64,000 nt of DNA from CAVSUZ01 sp963795415 (GCA_963795415.1 CAWCHQ010000003.1:1116001-1180000); one strand, 5' to 3'; counted from the first letter of the stretch, positions 17,462 through 27,021 are shown. The notes: generated from the sequence alone by a model not told the origin. A program made the numbers and translations.

Positions 17462-18517
17462 ATGCTGGAGCACTGGAACCGCTACGATCGCACGGTGGCG
17501 CGCCAGCAGACCGCCCGTGTCCGCGTGAGCGGCAGTGTAATCGATATCCATGGGCACGTCCTCATTCCGAAAGCCGCGGAATTCGCGCGCCCGCACGTCG
17601 CGCCCGACCCTCGGACAGAGTTCTATAGCCTGCCAACCCGCGCCCTGACCCGCAAACAGGATGAGGATCGCCGTCGCCACCTTACGCAACTCGATCAGCG
17701 TCTCACGGACCTTGACGCAATGGGCATCGACGTTCAGCTCGTGTCCCCTGCCCCGCCCCAGTGCGGATACGCGGTTCCTCCGGATATCGCGATCACCGCG
17801 ACGCAGATGGTAAATAATGGCATCGTGGACTTCGTCGCAGGCAGACCGGACCGGTTGGCCCCGATGGGCACAGTGCCGATGCAGGCCGGAGGTGAGGCCG
17901 CAGCTGCCGAACTCAATCGGTGCGTCCGCCAGCTCGGGTTCAAGGGTGTGCAGATACTTACCCATGTCGGAGAGAGGGAAATTTGCGACCCTTGCTTCGC
18001 CGCATTCTGGGCCGAGGCCGAGACGCTGAATACCCCCGTGATGATCCATCCGGCAGGATTCACGGAAGCCCGCCGCTTCGCCAGGTATTACTTCAACAAC
18101 GTCATCGGCAACCCGTTCGATACCACGATGGCACTGCACTACCTGATTTTCGATGGCGTGCTGCAGCGCCATCCGAACCTGAAGCTGTTGGCGGTGCATG
18201 GCGGGGGCTATCTACCTGCCTATTCGGGTCGCATCGACCATGCCTGGGGCGCGCGCAGCGACAGCCACGGCAATCTGCCGCAGCCCCCGACCATCTATCT
18301 CAAGCGGGTTTATGTTGATGCGATCGTTTTCACTCCACACCAGCTCGAAGCTTTGGTCGCCCTGCTCGGCGCAGATCGCGTGCTGCTGGGAACCGATTAT
18401 CCGTATGACATGGGTGAATACGATCCGCTTGGCCTCCTCGGGGCGACGATTTCCCTCGACCCGAACGCCGCCTCGATGATTGCCGGTGGAAATGCGCGTA
18501 TGCTGTTCGCGCTATGA
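17462..18517 (+). CDS. Amidohydrolase family protein (ACMSD-like decarboxylase fold)
   Basis: Metal-dependent TIM-barrel hydrolase or decarboxylase of the aminocarboxymuconate-semialdehyde decarboxylase (ACMSD) group. Metal ligands: IDIHGHVL at about residue 30, MIHPAGF near residue 200, and LLGTDYPYDMGEYDP at the end; AVHGGGYLPAYSGRIDH is typical of ACMSD-type proteins. 351 aa. ATG 17462 has GGAG nine bases upstream. The stop overlaps the next start (ATGA), so it is cotranslated with the dehydrogenase behind it. Likely substrate is an aromatic or semialdehyde catabolite; not determined. Confidence 0.85.
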   Translation: MLEHWNRYDRTVARQQTARVRVSGSVIDIHGHVLIPKAAEFARPHVAPDPRTEFYSLPTRALTRKQDEDRRRHLTQLDQRLTDLDAMGIDVQLVSPAPPQCGYAVPPDIAITATQMVNNGIVDFVAGRPDRLAPMGTVPMQAGGEAAAAELNRCVRQLGFKGVQILTHVGEREICDPCFAAFWAEAETLNTPVMIHPAGFTEARRFARYYFNNVIGNPFDTTMALHYLIFDGVLQRHPNLKLLAVHGGGYLPAYSGRIDHAWGARSDSHGNLPQPPTIYLKRVYVDAIVFTPHQLEALVALLGADRVLLGTDYPYDMGEYDPLGLLGATISLDPNAASMIAGGNARMLFAL

Positions 18518-19440
18518 AGATCGCCATCATTGGGGCCGGCCTCATTGGCCGCGCCTGGTCCATCGTCTTCGCCCGCGCCGGGTTCGACGTGGCCATCTGG
18601 GATGTCGCCGCTTCGGCGGTGAGTGCCTCACGCAGCTTCATTCGCGAGCGATTGCCGGAACTTCGGGAAGCGGGATTGCTGCAGGCCGATCCCGCCCAGG
18701 TGCTTGCCCGGATACGGGCCGCAGAAACACTGGAAGAGGCGCTTGAGGGCGCTGCACACGTGCAGGAGAACGGGCCCGAACGGGCCGAGGACAAGCGGCT
18801 GCTGTTTGCCCAGCTGGATGCTCAGGCCGCGCCGGACACGGTGCTCGCCAGCTCGACCAGCGGCATCCCCGCCAGCGCGTTCACGGACAGGCTGCCAGGG
18901 CGCGCGCGGTGCCTCGTCGCACACCCGGTCAATCCGCCCTACCTCGTGCCGCTGGTGGAGCTTTGCCCCGCCCCATGGACCGACCCGGCGGTTGTGCAAC
19001 GGACGCGCGAGCTGATGGCACGCGCCGGGCAAGCCCCCGTGACGGTCAATAAGGAGGTCGCGGGATTTGCCCTCAACCGCCTGCAAGGTGCTCTGCTCGC
19101 CGAGGCCTTCCGGCTGATCGATGACGGCGTGATCTCCCCCGTCGATCTCGACACGACGATGAAACAAGGTCTTGGCCTGCGCTGGTCGTTCATGGGCCCG
19201 CTCGAGACGATCGACCTCAACGCTCCGGGTGGTCTGCCCGACTATTGCGCGCGATACGGGGAGCTCTATGCGACCATGCAGAAGCAAATGAAACCGCGCC
19301 GCTGGACCCAGGCTCTGATCGACAGGTTGACCATAGCGCGCCGCGCGGAGCTGCCAGCCAACATGACGCCAGTTCGCCAGGAATGGCGGGACCGCCGGCT
19401 GATGGCGCTTTTGGCCCATAAGGCCTCGCAGCCGGACTGA
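18514..19440 (+). CDS. 3-hydroxyacyl-CoA dehydrogenase-like / lambda-crystallin (L-gulonate 3-dehydrogenase) family protein
   Basis: NAD-dependent dehydrogenase. N-terminal Rossmann motif IAIIGAGLIGRAWSIVFARAG, then SSTSGIPASAF, and AHPVNPPYLVPLVELCP with the catalytic His-Pro-Asn arrangement; the C-terminal helical domain contains VAGFALNRLQGALLAEA and GLRWSFMGP. 308 aa, matching single-domain lambda-crystallin-like enzymes rather than the large fatty-acid complex. Translationally coupled to the amidohydrolase by a 4-bp overlap. Substrate probably a short hydroxyacid, sugar acid or carnitine-like compound. Confidence 0.88.
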   Translation: MKIAIIGAGLIGRAWSIVFARAGFDVAIWDVAASAVSASRSFIRERLPELREAGLLQADPAQVLARIRAAETLEEALEGAAHVQENGPERAEDKRLLFAQLDAQAAPDTVLASSTSGIPASAFTDRLPGRARCLVAHPVNPPYLVPLVELCPAPWTDPAVVQRTRELMARAGQAPVTVNKEVAGFALNRLQGALLAEAFRLIDDGVISPVDLDTTMKQGLGLRWSFMGPLETIDLNAPGGLPDYCARYGELYATMQKQMKPRRWTQALIDRLTIARRAELPANMTPVRQEWRDRRLMALLAHKASQPD

Positions 19441-19495
19441 CCGGCTGCTAAACCGCTTCCTGCACACAGACACAAGCAGGGGGAAGCGGACTTCC

Positions 19496-20344
19496 ATGAC
19501 CAACCGTATAGGCCGGCGCCGCTTGGCGGCCGGCGCCGCGCTATTGCCGGCGGCAGCGATTATCTCCGAAGCACGCGCCCAGGGCGCCAATGAGAGCACG
19601 TTCGCCCGGGTGCAGCGGACCAAGATGCTCCGGATCGCGGCTTTGCCGGGTGAACTGCCGTATTTCCGCAAGGACATCTCCAGCGGAGAATGGAGTGGCG
19701 CCTGCATCGAGATGGCGAAGAGCATCGCCAAGGTTTTCGATGCCAAGCTGGAGTTCGTTGAAGCGACCTATGGCACGTCAATTCTCGATCTGCAGACCAA
19801 CAAGGTAGACCTCGCCTTTGCGTTGAACCCAACCCCAGAGCGCGCGCTTTCGATCGGCTTCACGCATGCGATGCTCGTTCATCCATTCGGATGCCTGGCC
19901 AAGCCGGGTTTCGATCCGAACACGTGGGACGATCTCAACAAACCCAATATCCGCATCGGCTACGATATCGGCTCCCTGCACGAGACATTGGCGAAGCGCT
20001 TCGCGCCACAGGCGCAGAATATGGGTTTCCCAAACCGCGACCAGGCCATCCTCGCGCTTTCAACCGGGCGCGTGGACGTCGTCATCCTCGCGGCGATGCT
20101 CGGGCTAGCCGCGTTAGGCAAGAATCAGTCCTTGGGCACGTATCACCTGCTGCACGATCCGCTGATCGCGCTGCCGTCCTGCCTCGGCATCCAGACGCAG
20201 GAACAGTACGCGGAATTCGCGACCGTCCTGAATGCCTGGCTCGATTTCAACCGCGGTATCGGTCAGTTGCGGGAGTGGTTGATTAACGGTCTCGCCCAAA
20301 TGGGTGTGAAGCGCGAGCAGATTCCTGCCAGCCTGACCTTCTGA
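19496..20344 (+). CDS. Amino-acid ABC transporter substrate-binding protein (family 3)
   Basis: Periplasmic ligand-binding protein of a polar amino-acid type uptake system. A twin-arginine-like leader (NRIGRRRLAAGAALLPAAAI) is cleaved near EARAQ. The mature part shows the family 3 order: LRIAALPGELPYF, WSGACIEMAKSIAKVFDAKL, LDLQTNKVDLAFALNPTPER and IRIGYDIGSLHETLAKR. 282 aa. Ligand not predictable. A permease gene follows; no ATPase gene is nearby, so the energising subunit must be encoded elsewhere. Confidence 0.9.
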   Translation: MTNRIGRRRLAAGAALLPAAAIISEARAQGANESTFARVQRTKMLRIAALPGELPYFRKDISSGEWSGACIEMAKSIAKVFDAKLEFVEATYGTSILDLQTNKVDLAFALNPTPERALSIGFTHAMLVHPFGCLAKPGFDPNTWDDLNKPNIRIGYDIGSLHETLAKRFAPQAQNMGFPNRDQAILALSTGRVDVVILAAMLGLAALGKNQSLGTYHLLHDPLIALPSCLGIQTQEQYAEFATVLNAWLDFNRGIGQLREWLINGLAQMGVKREQIPASLTF

Positions 20345-20375
20345 TGAGGCTGGCGACCAGGAAGCCGGCTGCCTG

Positions 20376-21042
20376 ATGCATTACCACTGGAACTTTGCGT
20401 TCCTGTCGCAGGTACTGGCCCCTTCTTTGGCGCGGCACTCTGGTCACCATCGCCTTCACGGTCGGCACCGTCTTCCTTGGCCTTGTCATCGGGCTTCTTA
20501 TCGGTCTCGGCCGCCTTACCAAGTCAAAGCTGCTCAATTGGCCGCTTATCGCCTTGATCGAGGCATTCCGCTGCACCCCACTTTTGGTGCAGATCGTCTG
20601 GTTCTACTACGCGCTGCCCGTCCTGCTGAATATACAAATCCCTGCGACGGCCGCGGCTGTCGCGACGCTGTCGCTGTACACTGGCGTGTTCTATGCGGAG
20701 ATTTTTCGCGGGGGCATCATCTCGATAGAGCGCGGGCAATGGGATGCGGCCCGTGCACTCGGCCTGAGCCCCTGGAAGATGATGCGGCTTGTGATTTTGC
20801 CACAGGCCGTTCGCCGTATGGTCCCGCCATTCGTCAATCAGTCCATTACTCAGCTCAAGAACACCTCACTCGTATCAACCATCGCGGTGCCCGATTTGCT
20901 CTATCAGGGAACGGTTATCACCGAAACCACTTATCGGCCGCTGGAGGTCTACACGATCGTGGCCCTGGTGTATTTCGCATTGCTATTCCCCAGCACGGTG
21001 CTGGCCCAGTGGTACGAGCGGAGTCTGGCGAAGGGGCGCTGA
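20376..21042 (+). CDS. Amino-acid ABC transporter permease, HisM/GlnP type (one apparent frameshift)
   Basis: Inner-membrane subunit. ATG 20376 begins MHYHWNFAFLSQVLA; deletion of one C from CCCC at 20419-20422 continues as LLWRGTLVTIAFTVGTVFLG. Family motifs: EAFRCTPLLVQIVWFYYALP, AEIFRGGIISIERGQWDAAR and the EAA loop ALGLSPWKMMRLVILPQAVRR. Corrected length 221 aa, five or so transmembrane helices. The correction makes the length a multiple of three. It acts with the binding protein just upstream. Only one permease gene is present, so it may form a homodimer. Confidence 0.85.
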
Positions 21043-21048
21043 AATTCC

Positions 21049-21810
21049 ATGAAATACGGCATTCACCTCCCGCATATCGGTCGCAATGCCGGACCGGAGT
21101 GGATCCGCGAAGCCGCTATTCACGCTGAGCATCTCGGCTTCGACGATGTCTGGGTCAGCGAGCACGTCATCCTGCCGAAAGACGCAAACTATCCGCCCAC
21201 GCCATTTTTCTACGATCCGATCGTTACCCTCACCTGGGCAGCGGCCTTCACCAGCCGCGTCGGGCTTGGGACCTCGGTACTGGTTTTACCGATGCGCCAC
21301 CCGCTGCCGCTGGCGAAGGAACTGGCGACGCTGCAGAACCTGTCGCAAGGGCGCCTGATCCTCGGGGCTGGCATCGGCTGGCTGGAAGCGGAATTCGCCG
21401 CCCTGGGCAGCCCCTTCCGCGAACGCGGGCGGCGCATGGACGAAGGCATCGCCATGATGCGGGCAGTCTGGAAGGAGGACCCGGTCACGTTCCGCCCGCG
21501 CTGGATCCCAGCCATTATCGAGCAGATGCGCATGCAGCCCCTGCCCTGTGCGCCCATCCCCATTTGGATCGGCGGCAGTGTTAGTCCCGAGCAGGCCGGG
21601 CCAATCGTGCGGCGACTGCGCGAAGAACGGCCGGAGGGGAGTTTCACGATTTCGGTGCGCACCCGCTGGAATGCCGAGGACCCGCAGGAGACCAAGAATT
21701 GCTTTGTCCAGTTTTCCGAAGCCGGGGTTCAGCACCTGCTCCTTGAGATCTTTGAACGCCACAAGGACGCGTGGATGCGTGCAGCGGAACAGATCGCCCG
21801 TCATCGGTGA
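21049..21810 (+). CDS. LLM-class flavin-dependent oxidoreductase
   Basis: Luciferase-like monooxygenase or F420/FMN dehydrogenase with TIM-barrel fold. MKYGIHLPHIGRNAGPEWI at the start, HLGFDDVWVSEHVILP, LGTSVLVLPMRHPLPLAKEL, and GRLILGAGIGWLEAEFAALG, which matches the conserved LLM segment. 253 aa, slightly shorter than the common 280-330. Six bases after the permease stop, and its own stop overlaps the chrA start (TGATG). It could oxidise or desulfonate the compound imported by the upstream system; not provable here. Confidence 0.87.
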   Translation: MKYGIHLPHIGRNAGPEWIREAAIHAEHLGFDDVWVSEHVILPKDANYPPTPFFYDPIVTLTWAAAFTSRVGLGTSVLVLPMRHPLPLAKELATLQNLSQGRLILGAGIGWLEAEFAALGSPFRERGRRMDEGIAMMRAVWKEDPVTFRPRWIPAIIEQMRMQPLPCAPIPIWIGGSVSPEQAGPIVRRLREERPEGSFTISVRTRWNAEDPQETKNCFVQFSEAGVQHLLLEIFERHKDAWMRAAEQIARHR

Positions 21811-23024
21811 TGCCCCAGCGACACGGCTCTCCTCTTGAGGTCTTGGGAGCGTTCTTCCGTCTGGGGTTGACCTCGTTCGGCGGGCCTGTTGCCCATATCG
21901 GCTACTTTCGCGCCGAGTTCGTTTCCCGGCGTCGATGGCTGAGCCAGGAAGGCTTCGCCGACCTTTTCGCCTTGTGCCAGTTCATGCCCGGCCCAGCTTC
22001 CAGCCAACTCGGCATGGCACTCGGGTTGATACGCGCCGGCCCGCTCGGGATGCTATGTGCCTGGATCGGGTTCACGCTCCCTTCGGCCATCGCAATGACC
22101 GCCTTTGCTTACGGGATCAGCCGTTTGGGAGATGTTGGACATGCCCCATGGCTGCGCGGCCTCAAGCTGGTTGCCGTAGCCGTGGTCGCGCAGGCGGTCT
22201 GGAGCATGGCGCGCAGTCTTTGCCCCGACCGAAAACGCGCGACCCTCGCCGTCGCCGCCACTTTGGTCACACTCGGCGCAAGGGGTTCCGCCGGTCAGAT
22301 CGGCGCTATCGTGCTCGGCGCCGCTGCGGGGCTGTGGCTCCTGCCGCGGCCCGCGAACACGCCACGGGTAGAAGACGGGCTGCTTGTTACCAGCCTGCCC
22401 CGCCTCATCGCCGCAGGTCTTCTCGCGGCGTTTCTGGCTTTGCTCGTTCTGCTTCCTATCGCGGGCGTCTCCAGTCAAAACCATGCGGTCCGCGTGGTCG
22501 GCGCGTTTTACAGGGCCGGAGCCCTGGTCTTCGGCGGAGGGCACGTCGTGCTGCCCCTGCTGCACGCGGCCGTCGTGGCCCCCGGCTGGGTGAGCGACGA
22601 TGCGTTTCTTGCTGGGTATGGCGCAGCGCAGGCGGTTCCGGGGCCGCTATTCACCTTCGCGGCTTTCCTCGGAGCCTCGATGCATCAGGCTCCGACCGGG
22701 TGGCTGGGAGCCACTTTGGCGACCATGGCGATTTTCTTTCCGTCATTCCTTTTGGTTGGCGGGTTGCTGCCGTTCTGGGAGCGCTTGCGGCTGATTCCGG
22801 CGATGCAGTCAGCTTTGCAAGGAATCAACGCCTCGGTGGTGGGTATTCTGACGGCCGCATTGTACGCAGCCATGTGGACCCCCTCCGTGACAACAACCAG
22901 CGCCTTTGCTCTGACCCTTGCGGGCTTCCTGTTGTTGGCGGGGTGGGGTGTCCCGCCCTGGGCTGTTGTGGTTCTGGGGGCCGGAAGCGCGCAGGCACTC
23001 TGCGCGCTGGGCCTCACGGTCTGA
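21810..23024 (+). CDS. chrA: Chromate transporter ChrA, long two-domain form
   Basis: Inner-membrane protein that exports chromate. Two homologous halves: the first opens with LGAFFRLGLTSFGGPVAHIGYF, then LCQFMPGPASSQLGMALG; the second shows FYRAGALVFGGGHVVLPLL and FLAGYGAAQAVPGPLFTFA, the paired GGP/GGGHV and PGP motifs of CHR proteins. About ten to twelve transmembrane segments, 404 aa. The ATG shares its first base with the LLM stop (TGATG). Coupling to an LLM gene is unusual; chrA also occurs where chromate is not a known stress, and sulfate-like anions are possible substrates. Confidence 0.9.
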   Translation: MPQRHGSPLEVLGAFFRLGLTSFGGPVAHIGYFRAEFVSRRRWLSQEGFADLFALCQFMPGPASSQLGMALGLIRAGPLGMLCAWIGFTLPSAIAMTAFAYGISRLGDVGHAPWLRGLKLVAVAVVAQAVWSMARSLCPDRKRATLAVAATLVTLGARGSAGQIGAIVLGAAAGLWLLPRPANTPRVEDGLLVTSLPRLIAAGLLAAFLALLVLLPIAGVSSQNHAVRVVGAFYRAGALVFGGGHVVLPLLHAAVVAPGWVSDDAFLAGYGAAQAVPGPLFTFAAFLGASMHQAPTGWLGATLATMAIFFPSFLLVGGLLPFWERLRLIPAMQSALQGINASVVGILTAALYAAMWTPSVTTTSAFALTLAGFLLLAGWGVPPWAVVVLGAGSAQALCALGLTV

Positions 23025-23076
23025 TTGCCTCCGGCGGGATATCAGCACTCCAGCGCGTCTGCTCGCCGACGTAAGG

Positions 23077-23244
23077 ATGAAATCGTCCGGACTGTCCGCC
23101 CTACGCGGCCACGATATTCTGGAAGAGGCAATCGACCTCAGTGAGATCTATCCCGTCGCATTCCGCGGGCATTCGTTGGATTGCCCCTCTCTGGGGGCGG
23201 CGATTAGGCGCGATCTGACGCTAATCAGTTGCATGCTCGCGTGA
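23077..23244 (+). CDS. Possible 55-aa ORF after chrA
   Basis: Located in the 310-bp gap between chrA and the DUF2237 gene. Starts ATG with GTAAGG upstream and reads MKSSGLSALRGHDILEE, ending CMLA. Composition is protein-like but no family is recognised. The rest of the gap shows no convincing gene or hairpin. Confidence 0.25.
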   Translation: MKSSGLSALRGHDILEEAIDLSEIYPVAFRGHSLDCPSLGAAIRRDLTLISCMLA

Positions 23245-23334
23245 GCCTAAGAACCGTTCAGGTACTCGCAGTGAGCAGCCAAGCGAAGGGGTCAATGCAT
23301 TAGCAACGCAGCCAACGCCTCTCCTTCCACCCGC

Positions 23335-23736
23335 TCATGCCAGGTCAATGGCGTGACGCTTAAGATCATCCAGCGAACACCATTGCAGCGCCTCCTGTTC
23401 CGTTGCGCGCAGGACGACGCGCGGCGCTTTCCCCGCCTCCATTGCTTCCTGCCACCGCGGTGCGCAGAGGCACCAACGGTCACCCGGGTGCAGCCCAGAA
23501 AATCCGAATTCAGGTCGCGGCGTGGAAAGGTCGTTCCCGCGCGACTTGCTGAACGCCAGGAACTCTTTGGTCATCACCGCACACACGGTGTGGCTGCCCA
23601 AATCCTCAGGACCGGTGTTGCAGCACCCGTCACGGTAAAAGCCGGCCATGGGAGCGAGGGAGCATGAGGCAAGCGGTCCGCCCAGTACATTGCGCGAGGC
23701 GCGGCGCCGGCCTTCACCGGCTTGGTCGAATGGCAT
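23335..23736 (-). CDS. DUF2237 family protein
   Basis: 133-aa soluble protein with the whole DUF2237 pattern: RNVLGGPLASCSLAPMAGFYRDGCC, NTGPEDLGSHTVCAVMTKEFL, FSKSRGNDLSTPRPEFGF and GLHPGDRWCLCAPRWQEA. Several conserved cysteines (GCCNTG, WCLC) could bind metal. Function unknown. ATG 23736 is chosen over an upstream in-frame TTG. Divergent from the aldo/keto reductase gene. Confidence 0.88.
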   Translation of the reverse strand: MPFDQAGEGRRRASRNVLGGPLASCSLAPMAGFYRDGCCNTGPEDLGSHTVCAVMTKEFLAFSKSRGNDLSTPRPEFGFSGLHPGDRWCLCAPRWQEAMEAGKAPRVVLRATEQEALQWCSLDDLKRHAIDLA

Positions 23737-23792
23737 CCCCTGTCCCCCCAAACGATTGCATCAGGCGCGCATATTAGGGCAGGCTTGGCCGC

Positions 23793-24853
23793 ATGGAATA
23801 CCGTCGCTTGGGCGCTGCCGGTCTCAAAGTCTCGGAGATCTGTCTCGGGACCATGACGTTCGGCAAAGGCACGGACCAGCCGGAGGCGGAGCGGATCGTA
23901 TCGCTCGCCATCGACTCCGGAGTGAATTTCATTGACACCGCGAACAGCTACAACAACGGCGTCGCCGAAGCGATGCTGGGGCGGATTTATCCGGCAAGCG
24001 CGATCGCGTCGTGCTTGCAACTAAGGTGTTCAACCCCATGGGTTCCGGCCCGAACGATTCCGGCATGTCGCGTGTCCATATCATGCGCGCCATTGACGAC
24101 AGCTTGCGGCGACTGCGCACTGATTACATCGACGTTTATTACACCCACCATGTGGATGTTCAGACCCCGCTGGAGGAGATGCTGCGCGCCTTCGACGATC
24201 TGATTACCGCCGGCAAGATACGTTATGCCGGCTGCAGCAACTACGAGGCCTGGCGGCTTCTGGAGGCGACTTGGCTGGCGGAGATCAACGGCTGGGCTCG
24301 GTTTGCCTGCTACCAGCCCCAATTCAGCCTGGTCGTCCGGGATATCGAGGAAGAGATCGTCCCCGTCTGCGAGCTGAAAGGCCTTGGCGTGGTCGCATGG
24401 TCTCCGCTCGGCGGCGGCTTTCTCAGCGGAAAATACCAACCCGGCGAGACACGACGCGCAGGCGCGCGTTCCGCCGAAGGCTGGGGCTTCCCGCTTCGCT
24501 TTTTCGCTTCCAATCGGGACGACATCCTCGCCACGCTCCTGCAGACCGCCTCCGAACTGGGCCGCTCGCCGGCCCAGGTGGCACTTCGCTGGGTGCTCGA
24601 CCAAGCATTCCTGACCAGTGCCATCGTGGGCGCCCGGATCGCGGAACAGCTGAAGGACAACGTGCTCGCGTCCGGGTGGCGGCTGCCAAAGGAGCACCTG
24701 GACCGGCTAAGCAGCATCTCGGCGCCGCCCACCCGCTATCCTCGTTCCATGGAGCAGGAGATGCAGCAGCGGCGAGATTCGGCGGTGCGGGCAACGCCAT
24801 TTGCCGCGGCGGAGGAAGAGCCTAGGCGGCCGCAAAATAAGGAGCGGTTATAG
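23793..24853 (+). CDS. Aldo/keto reductase (one apparent frameshift)
   Basis: NADPH-dependent carbonyl reductase of the YajO/Tas-like group. MEYRRLGAAGLKVSEICLGT, the catalytic Asp-Tyr segment FIDTANSYNNGVAE, then VLATKVFNPMG, DYIDVYYTHHVD, GKIRYAGCSNYEAW and SPLGGGFLSGKY. The frame breaks at TTT 23986-23988; one more T gives LGRILSGKRDRVVLATK, the family sequence, and 353 aa. The stop is directly followed by the next start codon, so it leads an operon with the cNMP-binding gene. Confidence 0.88.
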
Positions 24854-25523
24854 ATGAACCTGATGCCGCCAACGAATGTCCCCGACATCATCGGCTATAT
24901 CGGTGCCGCATTCGTCATCGCCACCTACGCGATGAAGACGATGATTCCTCTCCGCACCATCGGCTTGATCAGCAATGCCATTCTGTTGACCTATGCCGTG
25001 GTGGAGGCTGCCGCCCCGGAAATCGCCCTTGAAGGTATCGTGCTGCCGCTCAACGCGTTCCGGTTGTATCAGATGATCAAGCTCACGCACAAAGTGGAGT
25101 GCAGCTGTCCGCGGCGACGGAGCGATGGACTGGCTGAAGCCATTCATGCACCGACGCCGCTGCAACTCCGGCGAGGTGCTCTTCCACAAGGGAGAAGCCG
25201 CCGATGCGATGTACTATATCGTGTCTGGTCACTTCCGCCTGCGGGAAACCGGGATCGAGCTCCCGGTCGGAGAGGTGGTGGGGGAACTGGGGCTACTCGC
25301 GCCCGACCAGCGCCGCACCCAAACGCTGGAATGCGTCCGCGAGGGCGAACTGCTCGTGATCAGCTATGACCGTGTACAACAGCTATATTATCAGAACCCA
25401 AGATTTGGATTCTTCTTCCTCCGGCTTGCGACTCGCCGGCAATTCCACAACCAGGCGTTGTTGGAGGCCAGACTGGCTGAGCTGGAGGGGCGCGCTACGC
25501 CGATCGGCGCCGCCGCCGGATGA
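24854..25523 (+). CDS. Membrane protein with C-terminal cyclic-nucleotide-binding domain (one apparent frameshift)
   Basis: ATG follows the AKR stop with no gap and has AAGGAG upstream. The N-terminal part has two to three hydrophobic helices (YIGAAFVIATYAMKTMIPL, IGLISNAILLTYAVVEAAA) and the C-terminal part is a cNMP-binding domain: GEVLFHKGEAADAMYYIVSG, then PVGEVVGELGLLAPDQRRTQ, where the phosphate-binding cassette lies. The two parts are in different frames; one extra base at about 25100 (or two missing) joins them as about 222 aa. The 3' end overlaps the convergent metalloprotease gene by 29 bp. A class III cyclase gene lies 1.6 kb away, so cAMP sensing is plausible. Confidence 0.75.
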
Positions 25524-27021
25524 CAAGGCCCAGAACACCGGCACCAACCACAAGCAGCCCGAGACTTCCGGGTTCTGGAACGCGCTCAGGCGTCAGTCGG
25601 CAACCCTGAACGGAACAGTAGCTGACATCCTCAGGCACTCCGTCCATCGGCAGAATTGACGGGCCAAATACCACGTCCGGAGCATTCGGATTGAAACCAT
25701 AGGAAAGCGCATATTGCGAGTTGTAAAGCGTGACATTATGGCAGCCGAAATCCGCGTCATCATCATCTTGGCAGTCGAACGCCGTACGAGCAAGGCTGGC
25801 GAGAGCTCCGTTAAGGCCAGCGCGAGACGTGACCCCGTTAGCAAAATCAAACTCTATCGAAAACGGGAGGGTATTCAGGACCGGCCGACCACATGAAGTG
25901 CCTTGCAAAGCCACCATGCAAGGGAATGCCTCAAGTTCGTTTCCAGGAGTAAGCGGCACTGGCAGAGTCAACGAATACGTCTCTCCTGTCCCGACGCGCA
26001 TTCCGGCGACCTGGGTCACCGGTCCGCAGGATTCCCCGTTACATTCAACGAACGCCATGAAGCCGTCGGGACTGCCAAGCGGGTCAGAGTAGCGAATGAT
26101 CGTCCCGATCAGCGGTGACTGGCCAGGTTCTGATGATGTGTAGTTCTCGAACAATGCTGAATTGCAGGTCGGGCAAGGATTGATAAGCCCCCCATGCACA
26201 TCGGGAAGTTCGTTCAGCAGTGGCGAGTCCGTTATTGTACCAGTCTCGGTCGAAGTGAACTGGTCTAGTCCCGTTTGCGGTGCACCGGCGCAAGAATAGG
26301 CATTCACCGCGCAAAGCTTGGTGGTAATCGCCCGCGTCGCGTTGTTCATCAGAAAGTCAGGACTGGGATTACTGATCGGCGGTTGGTCGGTGTGGATCAG
26401 GCCGAGGTTATGTCCAAGCTCGTGCGCCATGACATCGGGCGCGGCAACCAACCCGCTGAACTTGTCTCGCCCGGTTTCAACGACGACTCCATTGCCGCCA
26501 ATCAGACCCCAGCCATAAATAGGCACGAATGTCTGAGCTCCGTCGTCCGTCTGAATAAGCTGCTTGACGAAATAAACGTTCAGGGTGTTCGCGACCGGGC
26601 TCTGCCCGTGATTTGGCGTATCAATAAGCGTGTGCACCGTGTCGAAGTCGCCTCCGGCCGCATCGGAGCAGAAGGTCGAAACGGCTCCGCCCCCGCAGGA
26701 GGAATTTCCAGCAAGGTCGAGTTTTTCAACTGTCGGATTAAAGGAGAACGCAGTACCGGCCTGGGTGAAGATCCCGGTTGCAAAACTCTCGTATTGCGAT
26801 AGGGAACCTGTCGACGCACAACCTGCGCCAGTCGGCCCACAAACATCGATAAACTGCACGTTGACGGTTTGCGTAATTGCCGGGTTGGATGTGCTACCCT
26901 GTGTCATCGCGCCTGCCGGCTGGCTAAGGGCGATCGCCGCACTGGCGAACAAGGGCAGAAAAAAGCGCGCTGGCTTAAAGGCATCAACCATTCGCCGGCA
27001 TTCGGCTTTCTTCGTACCCAT
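25495..27021 (-). CDS. Secreted zinc metalloprotease with PEP-CTERM anchor
   Basis: 508 aa. Signal peptide (RFFLPLFASAAIALSQPAGA), then a zincin domain with HELGHNLGLIHTD, an HExxHxxGxxH motif giving three zinc ligands, and paired cysteines (CGPTGAGC, CNGESC). The C-terminus is VPEPGSLGLLVVGAG, a hydrophobic helix and RRRRR: the PEP-CTERM sorting signal processed by exosortase EpsH/XrtA-type systems. ATG 27021 has GGGAGGTG upstream. No exosortase is encoded in the window. Divergent from the adenylate cyclase. Likely exported and released or anchored at the outer surface; substrate unknown. Confidence 0.88.
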   Translation of the reverse strand: MGTKKAECRRMVDAFKPARFFLPLFASAAIALSQPAGAMTQGSTSNPAITQTVNVQFIDVCGPTGAGCASTGSLSQYESFATGIFTQAGTAFSFNPTVEKLDLAGNSSCGGGAVSTFCSDAAGGDFDTVHTLIDTPNHGQSPVANTLNVYFVKQLIQTDDGAQTFVPIYGWGLIGGNGVVVETGRDKFSGLVAAPDVMAHELGHNLGLIHTDQPPISNPSPDFLMNNATRAITTKLCAVNAYSCAGAPQTGLDQFTSTETGTITDSPLLNELPDVHGGLINPCPTCNSALFENYTSSEPGQSPLIGTIIRYSDPLGSPDGFMAFVECNGESCGPVTQVAGMRVGTGETYSLTLPVPLTPGNELEAFPCMVALQGTSCGRPVLNTLPFSIEFDFANGVTSRAGLNGALASLARTAFDCQDDDDADFGCHNVTLYNSQYALSYGFNPNAPDVVFGPSILPMDGVPEDVSYCSVQGCRLTPERVPEPGSLGLLVVGAGVLGLVIRRRRRSA

